Below the pieces are notes generated by a model that saw only the letters and a list, made by a program, of their open reading frames with translations, did no database searches and was not told the origin of the DNA. Below, in pieces: positions 14,769-22,519 of a stretch of DNA of 64,000 bases. How positions within the stretch are numbered: the stretch's first letter is position 1; each line of letters begins with the position of its first letter. The stretch is taken from the NCBI GenBank assembly GCA_026389845.1, contig JAPLHB010000096.1:23186-87185 (forward strand), in the 5' to 3' direction. Position numbers and translations under genes: made by a program. The stretch comes from Chloroflexota bacterium (GTDB lineage Bacteria; Chloroflexota; Anaerolineae; CG2-30-64-16).

Positions 14769-15631
14769 AACCATTCATCCACCTGCTCTCGATATGGAAT
14801 CGCGTCCATGCCCGGCGCTTCGACCGACATGGAGGCGACGACGTTGGCGAAGCGGGTGGCGACCACGGGATCGCGGGTCTCGGCCAGCCGGATCATAAAG
14901 GCCGCGGCGAAGACGTCGCCCGCGCCGGTAGGATCCACTTCACGCGTCGGCCGCGGGGGCACATGATAGTGTTCGCCATCGTGATAAAGGGTGGCCCCGC
15001 GCCAGCCGTCGGTGACGACCATCAGCCGCGCCTGGGCGGCCAATGCCGCCAGGTAAGTTTCATCGCTGCCCACGTCCTCGCGACTGAGGATCACCACGTC
15101 GGCGCGGCGGAGAAACTCCGCGGCGTTTTCCCAGCGCGCCGGACGCACGCGCCCGGTCGCATCCCACTGGCGCATCCAGCCCTGCGGGGTGACGCCCACC
15201 AGGCTGGCGGGAAAGGCATTGACCCAGGCCGGCGGGACCTCGCGGACGAGCGGCCCCAGGAGTACGACGGGGACTTGCGCCCAGGCCGGCGGCAGATTGC
15301 CCGGGCTGATCGGCTCGGCAAGCGCCTCGATCACTTGGGTGCGCTGACCGTCGCGGTAGATGTTGACGAACGTGGTGCTGACCGGCGATGGCAGCACGTG
15401 GATGGACACGCCTGCCAGGGGGCTGCCCGGCAGCGCGACCACGTTCGCCGGACTATCCGGCTCGGCCGCGGTCGTCAATAGCCCGTTCAGCGCGGCGCGG
15501 GTCAGGATCGCGGGCTGTCGCCCCAGGCGCCGGGCGGTGACGGCGGCATAGGACACCGTGCCGCCCAGCCGGAAGCCATCTGGCGTGCGGTCGTGGGTCA
15601 TGTGGCCGATGATCAGGAAATCTACGGTCAA
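14753..15631 (-). CDS. PfkB/ribokinase family carbohydrate kinase
   Basis: 292 residues from TTG at 15631, with GAGG seven bases upstream. The N-terminus DFLIIGHMTHD and the GG motif RLGGTVSYAAVTARRLG bind substrate. The C-terminal signature EVDPTGAGDVFAAAFMIRL contains the catalytic Asp and the anion hole GAGD. Members phosphorylate sugars, nucleosides or inositol with ATP; the specificity cannot be inferred. The last codons lie in a heptamer array (NEWLERVA-like end). It is upstream of parA on the same strand but separated by repeats, so co-transcription is uncertain. Confidence 0.85.
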   Translation of the reverse strand: MTVDFLIIGHMTHDRTPDGFRLGGTVSYAAVTARRLGRQPAILTRAALNGLLTTAAEPDSPANVVALPGSPLAGVSIHVLPSPVSTTFVNIYRDGQRTQVIEALAEPISPGNLPPAWAQVPVVLLGPLVREVPPAWVNAFPASLVGVTPQGWMRQWDATGRVRPARWENAAEFLRRADVVILSREDVGSDETYLAALAAQARLMVVTDGWRGATLYHDGEHYHVPPRPTREVDPTGAGDVFAAAFMIRLAETRDPVVATRFANVVASMSVEAPGMDAIPYREQVDEWLERVA

Positions 15632-15672
15632 TACATCCTCGCTGGAGATAAGAGTCTATCCGACCATATTGA

Positions 15673-15805
15673 AGCATCCTGAGCGGAACGGAGCGTCTCT
15701 TGCGAAGTGAAGTCGAAGGATGCGACCTTTCGCGCTGGGCCGCATTCCTTCGACTGCGGTCTGCACAACCCGCAGACCTCCGCTCAGGATGCTCTGTGAA
15801 AGCTG
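15673..15805. repeat. Composite CATCCTGAGC / TCGAAGGATGC dispersed repeat
   Basis: GCATCCTGAGCGGAACGGAG at 15673 and its inverse CGCTCAGGATGC at about 15780 flank inner GTCGAAGGATGC and GCATTCCTTCGAC segments. This makes a TIR-like arrangement in the gap upstream of the PfkB gene. Confidence 0.8.
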
Positions 15806-15842
15806 GGACGCATTGTATCACAGTCCCCGTGATGGGTCAATG

Positions 15843-15873
15843 AAAACGCCGGCCCCCGTATAGAGAGCCGGCG
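15843..15873 (-). terminator. Rho-independent terminator of the rpmH-jag operon
   Basis: On the minus strand, CGCCGGC (15873-15867) pairs with GCCGGCG (15853-15847) and is followed by TTTT (15846-15843). It lies about 120 bases beyond the jag stop. Confidence 0.65.
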
Positions 15874-15885
15874 CTTGGACGGCAG

Positions 15886-15990
15886 ATTGCAGATTGCGGA
15901 TTGCGGATTGCGGATTGCGGATTGCGGATTGCGGATTTCACGCAGCACGCAGCACGCAGCACGTAGTACGTAGTACGCCCCACGCCCCAC
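15886..15990. repeat. Heptamer arrays (GCGGATT, then ACGCAGC/ACGTAGT)
   Basis: About seven copies of GCAGATT/GCGGATT at 15886-15937, then about seven of the ACGCAGC type to 15990, abutting the jag stop codon. The gap 15632-15991 holds no gene, only these repeats, the composite repeat and the terminator. Confidence 0.88.
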
Positions 15991-15991
15991 G

Positions 15992-16879
15992 TCAATCCTT
16001 CTTCGGAATGACCGTCACCTTCCGCCGGTCGCCCTCGCCCACGCTTTGGGTGTAGACCTTGGCGTGGTCGCGCAGGGCCAGGTGGATGATGCGCCGCTCG
16101 GCGGGAGACATCGGCTCCAGGGCCATGGTGCGGTTGGTTTGCATCACCTGTTCGGCGGTGCGGAACGCCAGCTTACGCAGCGACTCGGCGCGCCTGGCGC
16201 GATAGCCGTTCACGTCCACCACGAACGCGCTGCGCGTGTGGCTCTGCTGGTTGACCATCAGCCGGGTGATGAACTCCAGCGCCGAGAAGGTCTCATTCTG
16301 GCGGCCGATCAGCACTTCCAGATCGTCCCCGACGATGTTGAGCACGGGAACCTTGCTGCCGTCCTCGTCGGCCTCGGCGTCGCTCTGGGCGACGATTTCG
16401 ACGGCGGCGCGCAGTCCCATACGCTCCAGCAGGCCGGTTAGAAACTCCTGGCCCTGCTGCGCCGCGGCCAGCTCTTTGTCGTCTGCTGCGGCGGAGGCGG
16501 GCCGGCCGGGCCTCGGGGCTTCGGGCCGGGCAGCCGGTTGGGTCTGTGACCTGGACGTCGGTTCCGGCCGGCTTGGCTCCTGTCTCGGCTCTGGCTTGCC
16601 CGTCACGACAGGCGATTGGGCCGGCGCCTCGGGCTGCTGCAGTTTGGCGACCGGCAACGGTTCGGGCCTGGCAGGCAACTTCGGCTCGGGCCGGCCCGGT
16701 CGGATAGCGGTCAGACGCACGAGGGCATCTTCCGCGCCGATGCCCAGCACGCCCCGGCTGCCGGGTTTGACGATCTCAACTTCGACTTCTTCGCGAGCCA
16801 GGCGCAGCGCGACCAGCCCCGCGCTGATGGCAGTTTCGATGGTTTTACCGCGGAACTCTCCGCTTTTTTCTCCGGTCAT
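15992..16879 (-). CDS. jag: RNA-binding protein Jag/KhpB
   Basis: 295 residues. The Jag-N domain is visible at 11-58 (GKTIETAISAGLVALRL, PGSRGVLGIG). A Pro/Ala/Glu-rich linker follows, then a KH domain (LNIVGDDLEVLIGRQNETFSALEFI) and a C-terminal R3H domain (MSPAERRIIHLALRDHAKVYTQS) ending VTVIPKKD. It binds RNA with its partner KhpA and affects cell wall growth and division in Gram-positive bacteria. AAGGAAG precedes the ATG at 16879, 25 bases after the yidC stop, as in the conserved rnpA-yidC-jag operon. The long linker is unusual but common in high-GC relatives. Confidence 0.93.
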   Translation of the reverse strand: MTGEKSGEFRGKTIETAISAGLVALRLAREEVEVEIVKPGSRGVLGIGAEDALVRLTAIRPGRPEPKLPARPEPLPVAKLQQPEAPAQSPVVTGKPEPRQEPSRPEPTSRSQTQPAARPEAPRPGRPASAAADDKELAAAQQGQEFLTGLLERMGLRAAVEIVAQSDAEADEDGSKVPVLNIVGDDLEVLIGRQNETFSALEFITRLMVNQQSHTRSAFVVDVNGYRARRAESLRKLAFRTAEQVMQTNRTMALEPMSPAERRIIHLALRDHAKVYTQSVGEGDRRKVTVIPKKD

Positions 16880-16904
16880 CGGATACTTCCTTACTTGCTG
16901 TGGA

Positions 16905-17957
16905 TCATTTTCGGCGCTTGTTGCGGCGCTTGATAATTGGGCGTGTCGGTTGATCGGTCGTTGCGGGCACCCCGCCGGTGGTAGGAGGAATTTCGGTCAC
17001 GGACTTGATCGGCAGCGGCGCGCTTTTGACTTCGTCCTTCCCCATCGGCAGGTAAGGATTTGGGGCATCGCGCTTGAGCGCAGGGATCCATTCTACCAGT
17101 CCGCCCCAGCCGGTGACGAAATACTGCTGGACGATGCTCAACAGATTCGATACCGTCCAGTAGAGCGTCAGCCCAGAAGGCAGGCCGACGGTGATGAAGC
17201 CGAAGACGATCGGCATGAGCATCATCGTTTGGCCCATCATCTGCGACTGCGGATCAGCGCTGCCCTTCGGCCCCTTGGCCGGCTGCGTCATCTTCTGCAA
17301 CACGAGTTGCGAGACGATCATGATGATCGGCAGACTGAGATACATGAAGAGCATGCCCCAATCCCCGGCGTTGAAGCTGGCTTTGACCCAGCTACTGCCG
17401 GTCGTCAAGTCGGGGAACGAGAGGTCTTTGATCCAGTAGAAGCCCGCGTTCTGCAGCTCGTGGACGCTTGGGTTTGCCAAGACATACAGCGACTGATACA
17501 AGGCCCACAGGATGGGGAGTTGGACCAACAAGGGCAGGCAGCCGCCCATCGGATTGACCCCGGCTTCCTTGTAGAGCTTCATCTGCTCTTCGGAGAGCTT
17601 CTGCCGATCCTTGCCGTACTTTTCTTGCAGCTCCTTGATTTTCGGTTGGAGTTCCTGCGTGGCCCGTGTGGAGCGGAGCTGAGACAGCGTCAGTGGCAGG
17701 GTCACAACCTTGAGGAACACGGTGAGCAGGATGATGGCCCAACCGTAGCTGTACGGGATGCCGGCGCCGGCGATGGCCTGGTGCATCGCGATCAGGAGCT
17801 TGGCGATGAAGTAAACGATCGCATTCCACGCGCCTTGCGGCGCGTTGATGTCAATCTCACCTCGCGGAATGCTGCACCCTGACAGGGTCAGGGTGGCAAG
17901 GAGGAGCACCGTCAGTAACAGAACAGTGCGGAGTCGCTTGTTCAAATTGTTCACCAC
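16905..17957 (-). CDS. yidC: Membrane protein insertase YidC (SpoIIIJ type)
   Basis: 350 residues. The N-terminal signal ends in a lipobox (ATLTLSGCS), as in short Gram-positive YidC/SpoIIIJ, and there is no large periplasmic domain. The Oxa1-type core has about five membrane spans, with WAIILLTVFLKVVTLPLTLSQ holding the first core helix, then KIKELQEKYGKDRQKLSEEQ (cytoplasmic hairpin), MGGCLPLLVQLPILWALYQ and VGLPSGLTLYWTVSNLLSI. The basic tail RRNKRRK may contact ribosomes. It inserts and folds inner membrane proteins with or without SecYEG. GTG start at 17957, 13 bases after yidD. Confidence 0.95.
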   Translation of the reverse strand: MVNNLNKRLRTVLLLTVLLLATLTLSGCSIPRGEIDINAPQGAWNAIVYFIAKLLIAMHQAIAGAGIPYSYGWAIILLTVFLKVVTLPLTLSQLRSTRATQELQPKIKELQEKYGKDRQKLSEEQMKLYKEAGVNPMGGCLPLLVQLPILWALYQSLYVLANPSVHELQNAGFYWIKDLSFPDLTTGSSWVKASFNAGDWGMLFMYLSLPIIMIVSQLVLQKMTQPAKGPKGSADPQSQMMGQTMMLMPIVFGFITVGLPSGLTLYWTVSNLLSIVQQYFVTGWGGLVEWIPALKRDAPNPYLPMGKDEVKSAPLPIKSVTEIPPTTGGVPATTDQPTRPIIKRRNKRRK

Positions 17958-17970
17958 TCTTTCAACTAGA

Positions 17971-18180
17971 TCACGGCACCGGATCGTAGCCGCCGGGATT
18001 CCACGGATGGCACCGGCTCAGACGGCGCAGGCCAAGCCATCCGCCGTGCAGCGCGCCGTACTTCTCGATGGCCTGGTAAGTGTACTCGGAGCAGGTCGGT
18101 GTAAAGCGACAGGCGGGCGGCAGGGCTGGGGAAATCCATCGTTTGTAGAAGCGTAGGATCGCCAAAAATACCTGCCTCAT
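17971..18180 (-). CDS. yidD: Membrane protein insertion efficiency factor YidD
   Basis: 69 residues from ATG at 18180, overlapping the rnpA stop as ATGA. The family core is complete: [34 protein letters not shown], then [20 protein letters not shown]. It is a small membrane-associated protein with conserved cysteines that assists YidC-dependent insertion. It sits between rnpA and yidC in the usual order. Confidence 0.95.
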   Translation of the reverse strand: MRQVFLAILRFYKRWISPALPPACRFTPTCSEYTYQAIEKYGALHGGWLGLRRLSRCHPWNPGGYDPVP

Positions 18181-18518
18181 TCTTCCCTCAGCACGCCGGC
18201 ACGTCGCAGCAGCCGGCCACATGCGGTTGGAAGCTCTGCAAATTCCACTTGGACGATGGCCGGACGGGCAACCCACACCATGTCCCACCCCGGCGCTACT
18301 CGATCCCACAACAGACGCACAACTTCGCTCAGTCGCCGTCGCGCCCGATTGCGCACCACGGCCTTGCCCACACGCCGGCTGACCGTAAAGCCACACCGGC
18401 TAACTGCTTCACCATTGGGCAACAGGCACAACACCATCAACGGATGGGCGTAGCTGGCTCCCGTTTGCCGCACCTGCCGGAAACGCTCTTTATCGGATAA
18501 GCGATGCCGGCGGTTCAC
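18177..18518 (-). CDS. rnpA: Ribonuclease P protein component
   Basis: 113 residues from GTG at 18518, with GAGGAG upstream. [20 protein letters not shown] and the RNR signature [19 protein letters not shown] contact the RNase P RNA and precursor tRNA. With the catalytic RNA it matures tRNA 5' ends. It lies 10 bases after rpmH and overlaps yidD. Confidence 0.95.
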   Translation of the reverse strand: MNRRHRLSDKERFRQVRQTGASYAHPLMVLCLLPNGEAVSRCGFTVSRRVGKAVVRNRARRRLSEVVRLLWDRVAPGWDMVWVARPAIVQVEFAELPTACGRLLRRAGVLREE

Positions 18519-18528
18519 GCTTCGCTCC

Positions 18529-18669
18529 TCAGACGGTCAGCCGCTTGCGGCCACGGGCGCGGCGGGCCTGCAAGACGCGGCGACCGCCGATGGTGCTCAT
18601 CCGAGAGAAGAAGCCGTGCACGCGCATGCGGCGACGGGATTTCGGTTGATAGGTTCGCTTGGTTGACAT
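18529..18669 (-). CDS. rpmH: 50S ribosomal protein L34
   Basis: 46 residues from ATG at 18669 to TGA at 18529-18531: [20 protein letters not shown] continuing [20 protein letters not shown] and ending RKRLTV. This is the full, highly conserved L34 sequence. GAGGAG is present about 11 bases upstream. It is the first gene of the rpmH-rnpA-yidD-yidC-jag operon, which usually lies near the replication origin. dnaA is not next to it here. Confidence 0.97.
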   Translation of the reverse strand: MSTKRTYQPKSRRRMRVHGFFSRMSTIGGRRVLQARRARGRKRLTV

Positions 18670-18738
18670 GGTTCTTTTGACTCCTCAGTGACACGATTCA
18701 GACCCTTAGTGAGGTCTCGTTAACGGAAATAGGGACAC

Positions 18739-18776
18739 AAAAAGCAGGCGAGACAGACGCTTCAGGTCTCACCCGC
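18739..18776 (-). terminator. Terminator-like hairpin in the rpmH leader
   Basis: Minus-strand stem GCGGGTGAGAC (18776-18766) pairs with GTCTCGCCTGC (18754-18744) through 11 bp with two G-U pairs, followed by TTTTT (18743-18739). It lies downstream of both the nif3 stop and the predicted rpmH promoter, and 70 bases before the rpmH start. It could end nif3 transcripts and attenuate the rpmH operon. Confidence 0.75.
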
Positions 18777-18788
18777 TAGAACCAAACG

Positions 18789-18818
18789 ATTATAACCTTG
18801 AGCAGCGACCTATGTCAA
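18789..18818 (-). promoter_or_regulatory. Sigma-70 promoter for the rpmH operon
   Basis: Minus strand TTGACA (18818-18813), an 18-base spacer and TATAAT (18794-18789): both hexamers match consensus. Predicted start near 18782, giving a leader of about 113 bases that contains the 18739-18776 hairpin. The -35 lies just past the nif3 stop. Confidence 0.8.
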
Positions 18819-18819
18819 A

Positions 18820-19572
18820 TCAGAGACCGGTTGGCCGGTCAATGAAGGTCCACGGCAGGCCGAACTTGTTCGCCAGGTGCGCGGCGAGGGCTTGCACCCC
18901 CACTGTTTCCGTGGCGTAGTGGCCGCCGTAGAGCACGTTGAGGCCATATTCGGCCGCGGCGTGGTAGTGGGCGTGGCTGGCTTCGCCCGTGACGTAGGTG
19001 TCGCAGCCGGCCGCGGCCGCGGCCAGGATGTCTCCCGCCGCGCCGCCGGAGATGATGCCTATACGCCGCACCTGCTCCGGGCCGCCGAACGTCACCAGCG
19101 GTGGCCGGCCCAACACCGCGGCCAGCCGGGCGACCAACTGCTTACGTGCCAGGCCCTCGCCCGCCTCCGCGATCACGCCCACCGCCGCACCGAACGCCTC
19201 GCCCAATTCGCCGGTCACGGTCAGGCCCAGTAAACGAGCCAGTTGGGCGTTGTTGCCTACCTCCGGGTGGCGGTCGAGCGGCAGATGCGCCGCGTAGAGG
19301 GAACAGCCAGCGTCGAGCAGGGCGTACACGCGCCGGCGGTGCGGCCCGACGATAAGCAACGGCTTGCCCCAGAACAATCCGTGATGCACGACAAGCATCT
19401 GCGCGCCGGCAGCGATCGCGCCGTCTATCGTCTCCTGGCAGGCGTCCACGGCGAACGCCAGCTTTGTCACCTCGTCCGCGCCCTCCACCTGGAGGCCGTT
19501 GTCGGCGTAGTCCTTCAGCGCATGGACGTCCAGGTAGCCATCCAGGTAGAGCACCAGATCATCGCGTTTCAT
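18820..19572 (-). CDS. Nif3/YbgI (DUF34) dinuclear metal protein
   Basis: 250 residues. Metal-binding motifs are present: the VVHHGLFWG histidine pair near residue 62, YAAHLPLDRHPEVGNNAQLARLLGL near 95-118, and C-terminal TGEASHAHYHAAAEYGLNVLYGGHYATETVG. Family members form toroidal hexamers with a two-metal site. Proposed roles include a GTP cyclohydrolase-like activity and metal chaperoning; the true function is unsettled. The ATG overlaps the 3' end of the MFS gene by 14 bases, placing it last in the rnd-DUF951-MFS-nif3 operon. Confidence 0.9.
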   Translation of the reverse strand: MKRDDLVLYLDGYLDVHALKDYADNGLQVEGADEVTKLAFAVDACQETIDGAIAAGAQMLVVHHGLFWGKPLLIVGPHRRRVYALLDAGCSLYAAHLPLDRHPEVGNNAQLARLLGLTVTGELGEAFGAAVGVIAEAGEGLARKQLVARLAAVLGRPPLVTFGGPEQVRRIGIISGGAAGDILAAAAAGCDTYVTGEASHAHYHAAAEYGLNVLYGGHYATETVGVQALAAHLANKFGLPWTFIDRPTGL

Positions 19573-20869
19573 GGTGTGACCTCGCTAAAAAGATACTTCC
19601 CAACGTCAGGATCACCGTCCCCACGCCGACGATCTCCATCACACGCGGGATGCCGACGGCATCAGCGACGCCACCCAACGCCAGCATCGGCGGGATGCCC
19701 ACCAGGTTGTTGAGCATGAATTGCACCGAAAAAACGCGGCCCCGGATGTAGGCCGGCGACTGCTGTTGGACGATCGTCTGGGCCAGGATGTTGGCGCTTG
19801 CCATGCACGCGCCGAGCACGAAGCCGATCGCCATCGTCGCGCTGGTCAGGCTGAGCGCGGCTCGCGGGTAAACTTGCAAGATGGGTCGGAGCAACTCCTG
19901 GTAATCCAGGGCGGTCCAACCCATGGCGAAGAAGCTCACCCCAGCCAACGCCAGGGCTACGTAGCCGAATCCGATCCGCCGTAGGACGTGCCCCCAACGG
20001 CCCACCAGCCCGGTCGTCAGCAACATGCCGATGCCGGCCGGCGCGAAGACGATCACCGCGTTCTGCGGCCCCATGCCGAGCACGCGCGCCGCGTAGCCCG
20101 GCGCCAGCATCGCCATCACCATCACCAGCGTCGTGATGATGACCAGGTGCATCATGGCGACTTGCACCCTTTTTCGGCCCGAGACAAACTGCCAGCCCTC
20201 TTTCACTTCGGCCCACAGCCGGCGCCAGCGAGAGAGGTTGTCGGATGGGCCGGTCACAAATGGCTGGTCGTGCGGTAGGGTTGTGACCAGCAGCGCCGCG
20301 CCCAAGTACATAGTGGCAATGATGATAAAACCACCCTGAACGCGCACCAGGCTGACCACCAGCGGCCCCAGGATCAATAGGCCGACCACCTGCGAAAGCG
20401 CCATCGTCAGCGTGAAGAGCGAGTTGGCGGCCAGCAAGCGATTCTCCCCGACCAGCAGTGGGATCGTCGCCGCCTCGGCCGGGCTGAAGAACTGGGCGAG
20501 CGTGGCCGTGAGAAAGGTCAGGACGTAGAATGCCAGCAACTCCCATGGGCCGCTCAACACGCTGAGTACCACGACATAGCTGGCCGCCAGCACCACTCGA
20601 ATCAGGTTGGATGCCACCAGCACCCATTTCTTCGGGAAGCGATCTACCACCACGCCGGCCAGCGGGCTGAAGATGACCCCGGGCAGGGTGAACGCCAGGA
20701 TGGTCAGCCCCAGTTGCATCGCCGAGCCGGTGAGTTGCTCGATCAACACCATTTGGACGAAGTGAATGGCGTTTTGTGAGGTCTGCGCGAGCAGTTGCGC
20801 CATCCACAATGCCCGGAAATTGCGGTTGACGAGAACGGGGCGGAAGCCGCGGTCGGTGGTTAGGGACAT
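19559..20869 (-). CDS. MFS transporter
   Basis: 436 residues with about twelve hydrophobic spans. The start [20 protein letters not shown] and the loop [21 protein letters not shown], carrying the major facilitator motif A pattern (G-x3-D-R-x-x-K-K), place it in the MFS_3/EntS-like exporter group. The substrate is unknown; drugs or siderophores are common in this group. The ATG at 20869 overlaps the DUF951 gene by 10 bases and the stop overlaps nif3 by 14 bases, so translation is probably coupled. Confidence 0.88.
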   Translation of the reverse strand: MSLTTDRGFRPVLVNRNFRALWMAQLLAQTSQNAIHFVQMVLIEQLTGSAMQLGLTILAFTLPGVIFSPLAGVVVDRFPKKWVLVASNLIRVVLAASYVVVLSVLSGPWELLAFYVLTFLTATLAQFFSPAEAATIPLLVGENRLLAANSLFTLTMALSQVVGLLILGPLVVSLVRVQGGFIIIATMYLGAALLVTTLPHDQPFVTGPSDNLSRWRRLWAEVKEGWQFVSGRKRVQVAMMHLVIITTLVMVMAMLAPGYAARVLGMGPQNAVIVFAPAGIGMLLTTGLVGRWGHVLRRIGFGYVALALAGVSFFAMGWTALDYQELLRPILQVYPRAALSLTSATMAIGFVLGACMASANILAQTIVQQQSPAYIRGRVFSVQFMLNNLVGIPPMLALGGVADAVGIPRVMEIVGVGTVILTLGSIFLARSHHETR

Positions 20870-21087
20870 GGGTGGTTTAGTGATGCGTCGGCCTTTTCGT
20901 TCCGGCTGACCAGCAGCTTGACCTGCCGTGTGAACTGGCTGCGCGGGAGCAGGACGCGGCGACTACAACCCTGGCAGCGGATGCCGATGTCGGCGCCCAG
21001 ACGGACGACCTCCCACTGGGCGCTGCCGCAGGGGTGGGGCTTGCGCATCTGCACGATGTCGCCAAGTCGGATGTCAGTGTACGTCAT
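20860..21087 (-). CDS. DUF951 family small protein
   Basis: 75 residues from ATG at 21087, overlapping the RNase D stop as [45 protein letters not shown] and [14 protein letters not shown] match the DUF951 pattern of Firmicutes and Chloroflexi, a small beta-barrel with three conserved cysteines that may bind zinc. In Firmicutes it is often near ychF or parB; its role is unknown. Cotranslated between rnd and the MFS gene. Confidence 0.85.
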   Translation of the reverse strand: MTYTDIRLGDIVQMRKPHPCGSAQWEVVRLGADIGIRCQGCSRRVLLPRSQFTRQVKLLVSRNEKADASLNHPCP

Positions 21088-22238
21088 AGTGTAGTGACAC
21101 GCAGCAGGTCGGCGCCGTATTCTTCCAGCTTCCACGGCCCCATGAGTTTCAGGGCGGCCAGGCCTTCCAGCGTGGTCGGGCGGGTGCGGGCGATTGCCAT
21201 GAGGCTATCGTTGTTGAGCACCACATCAGGCTCCACGCCGCGCTCGGTCGCCGCGGCCGCGCGCCAGGCGCGCAGGCGGTCGAAACGAGCGAGGGTGATC
21301 GGATCGGGCCGGCCGTTGCCGTTGGATTGGCGTGCTGGCGGCGCGGGCGGCGGCGCAACGCGACCACGGTTGATCGCCTCCAGCACGGCCTGCCCGAAGG
21401 TGCGCGCCTGCCACGGGCTAAGCCCCAGATCGGCCAGCCGGCGCGGCTGGTATTGGCTGAGCCGGATTAGCGCTTCGTCGCCCAACACCTTGAACGGCGG
21501 CCGGTCGAGCGCGCGGGCCTGCTCGTCGCGCCAGAGGTACAACTCGCGCAGGATCGCCAGCTCGCCGGGACGCAGGTCGCGTGCGCCCTTGTTGCGCCAG
21601 AAGCCATCGGGGTCGAACGGCTTCTCCACGTAGGCCACATCGGGCAGGGCCGCAAACGCCTCTTGCGCCTCCCGCCAGCGGCGCCGCGCTTGCAGATCGC
21701 GCGTGAGCAGGTCACGCAACGCCAGCAGGTAATGGCTGTCGAGCCGTCCGTAGCTCAGCTGCTCGGCCGTCAGCGGGCGATGGCCCCAGTCAGTCAACTG
21801 CGTGCGCTTGTCCAACGTCACCCCAAAGTGCTCGGCCAACAGCGCCGCCAGCCCCACCTGGCGCCGGCCCAGGATGCGCGCGGCCAGCATCGTGTCGAAG
21901 ACATGGGCGAAGCGGAAGTCGAAGTCGCGCTTCAGCACCAGGATGTCATTCTCCGCGGCGTGGATCACTTTTTCCACGGCCGGGTCGGCCAACAGCGTGC
22001 CCAGCGGGGTCAGATCGGGCAGGCGCAAGGGATCGAGGACATAGTCGGCCGCGGGCGCGCTGACCTGAATCAGGCAGACCTTGTAGAAGTAGCGGTACAG
22101 GCTGTCCGACTCGGTGTCGAGCGCGATGGCCAGCTCGGCGCGCAGCGCGGCAAGCATGGCATCGAACGCGGCGGGCGTGTCCACCAGGATCGGCGGGAGT
22201 AGACGTTGGGACATCGGGTTCACAGCAGCAATACTCAT
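21084..22238 (-). CDS. rnd: Ribonuclease D
   Basis: 384 residues. DEDDy exonuclease motifs are seen: Exo[18 protein letters not shown] (D and E), Exo[16 protein letters not shown] with the catalytic Asp, and Exo[13 protein letters not shown] (Y-x3-D). One or two HRDC domains follow, the last as [30 protein letters not shown]. It trims tRNA and other RNA 3' ends. ATG at 22238 coincides with the predicted transcription start, so the mRNA may be leaderless; a second ATG at 22214 would give a shorter protein without motif loss. Confidence 0.92.
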   Translation of the reverse strand: MSIAAVNPMSQRLLPPILVDTPAAFDAMLAALRAELAIALDTESDSLYRYFYKVCLIQVSAPAADYVLDPLRLPDLTPLGTLLADPAVEKVIHAAENDILVLKRDFDFRFAHVFDTMLAARILGRRQVGLAALLAEHFGVTLDKRTQLTDWGHRPLTAEQLSYGRLDSHYLLALRDLLTRDLQARRRWREAQEAFAALPDVAYVEKPFDPDGFWRNKGARDLRPGELAILRELYLWRDEQARALDRPPFKVLGDEALIRLSQYQPRRLADLGLSPWQARTFGQAVLEAINRGRVAPPPAPPARQSNGNGRPDPITLARFDRLRAWRAAAATERGVEPDVVLNNDSLMAIARTRPTTLEGLAALKLMGPWKLEEYGADLLRVTTL

Positions 22239-22244
22239 CGGCTT

Positions 22245-22273
22245 ATTATCGCCGCATACGCGATCAATGTCAA
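22245..22273 (-). promoter_or_regulatory. Promoter for the rnd operon
   Basis: Minus strand TTGACA (22273-22268), a 17-base spacer and GATAAT (22250-22245). The expected start falls at about 22238, the A of the rnd ATG. Confidence 0.75.
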
Positions 22274-22326
22274 AGTCAGCTTTTTGAGATTGACGTGCGG
22301 GGCCATGATTGTGATCGGCAATTCAT

Positions 22327-22355
22327 TTGACAAAGCCCGCGCCATCGCGTACAAT
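22327..22355 (+). promoter_or_regulatory. Promoter for the membrane pyrophosphatase gene
   Basis: TTGACA (22327-22332), a 17-base spacer and TACAAT (22350-22355). The leader to the ATG at 22520 would be about 157 bases. The gap 22239-22519 otherwise holds only the divergent rnd promoter. Confidence 0.78.
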
Positions 22356-22519
22356 GGCGTTTTGTGAAAAGCGCCCGCGCAGCGTTGCCTCGCGTTGTTC
22401 CCTCGATTCTCGCGCGCGTCATCGGTGGTCTGCGCCCCCCACACACAACGGCGGACGGGCTGCCGCGCGGGCCATGGAATCAAATCCGTATCATCGTAAG
22501 GAGGTCTCTCGGAAGTCGC

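Noticed and set aside
16236..17882. A 548-residue open frame on the plus strand
   Set aside because: Antisense to jag and yidC, which are unmistakable genes on the other strand.
18670..22519. Replication origin near rpmH and parAB
   Set aside because: Although rpmH, rnpA and parAB often lie near oriC, no dnaA, dnaN or cluster of DnaA boxes is seen in these gaps.
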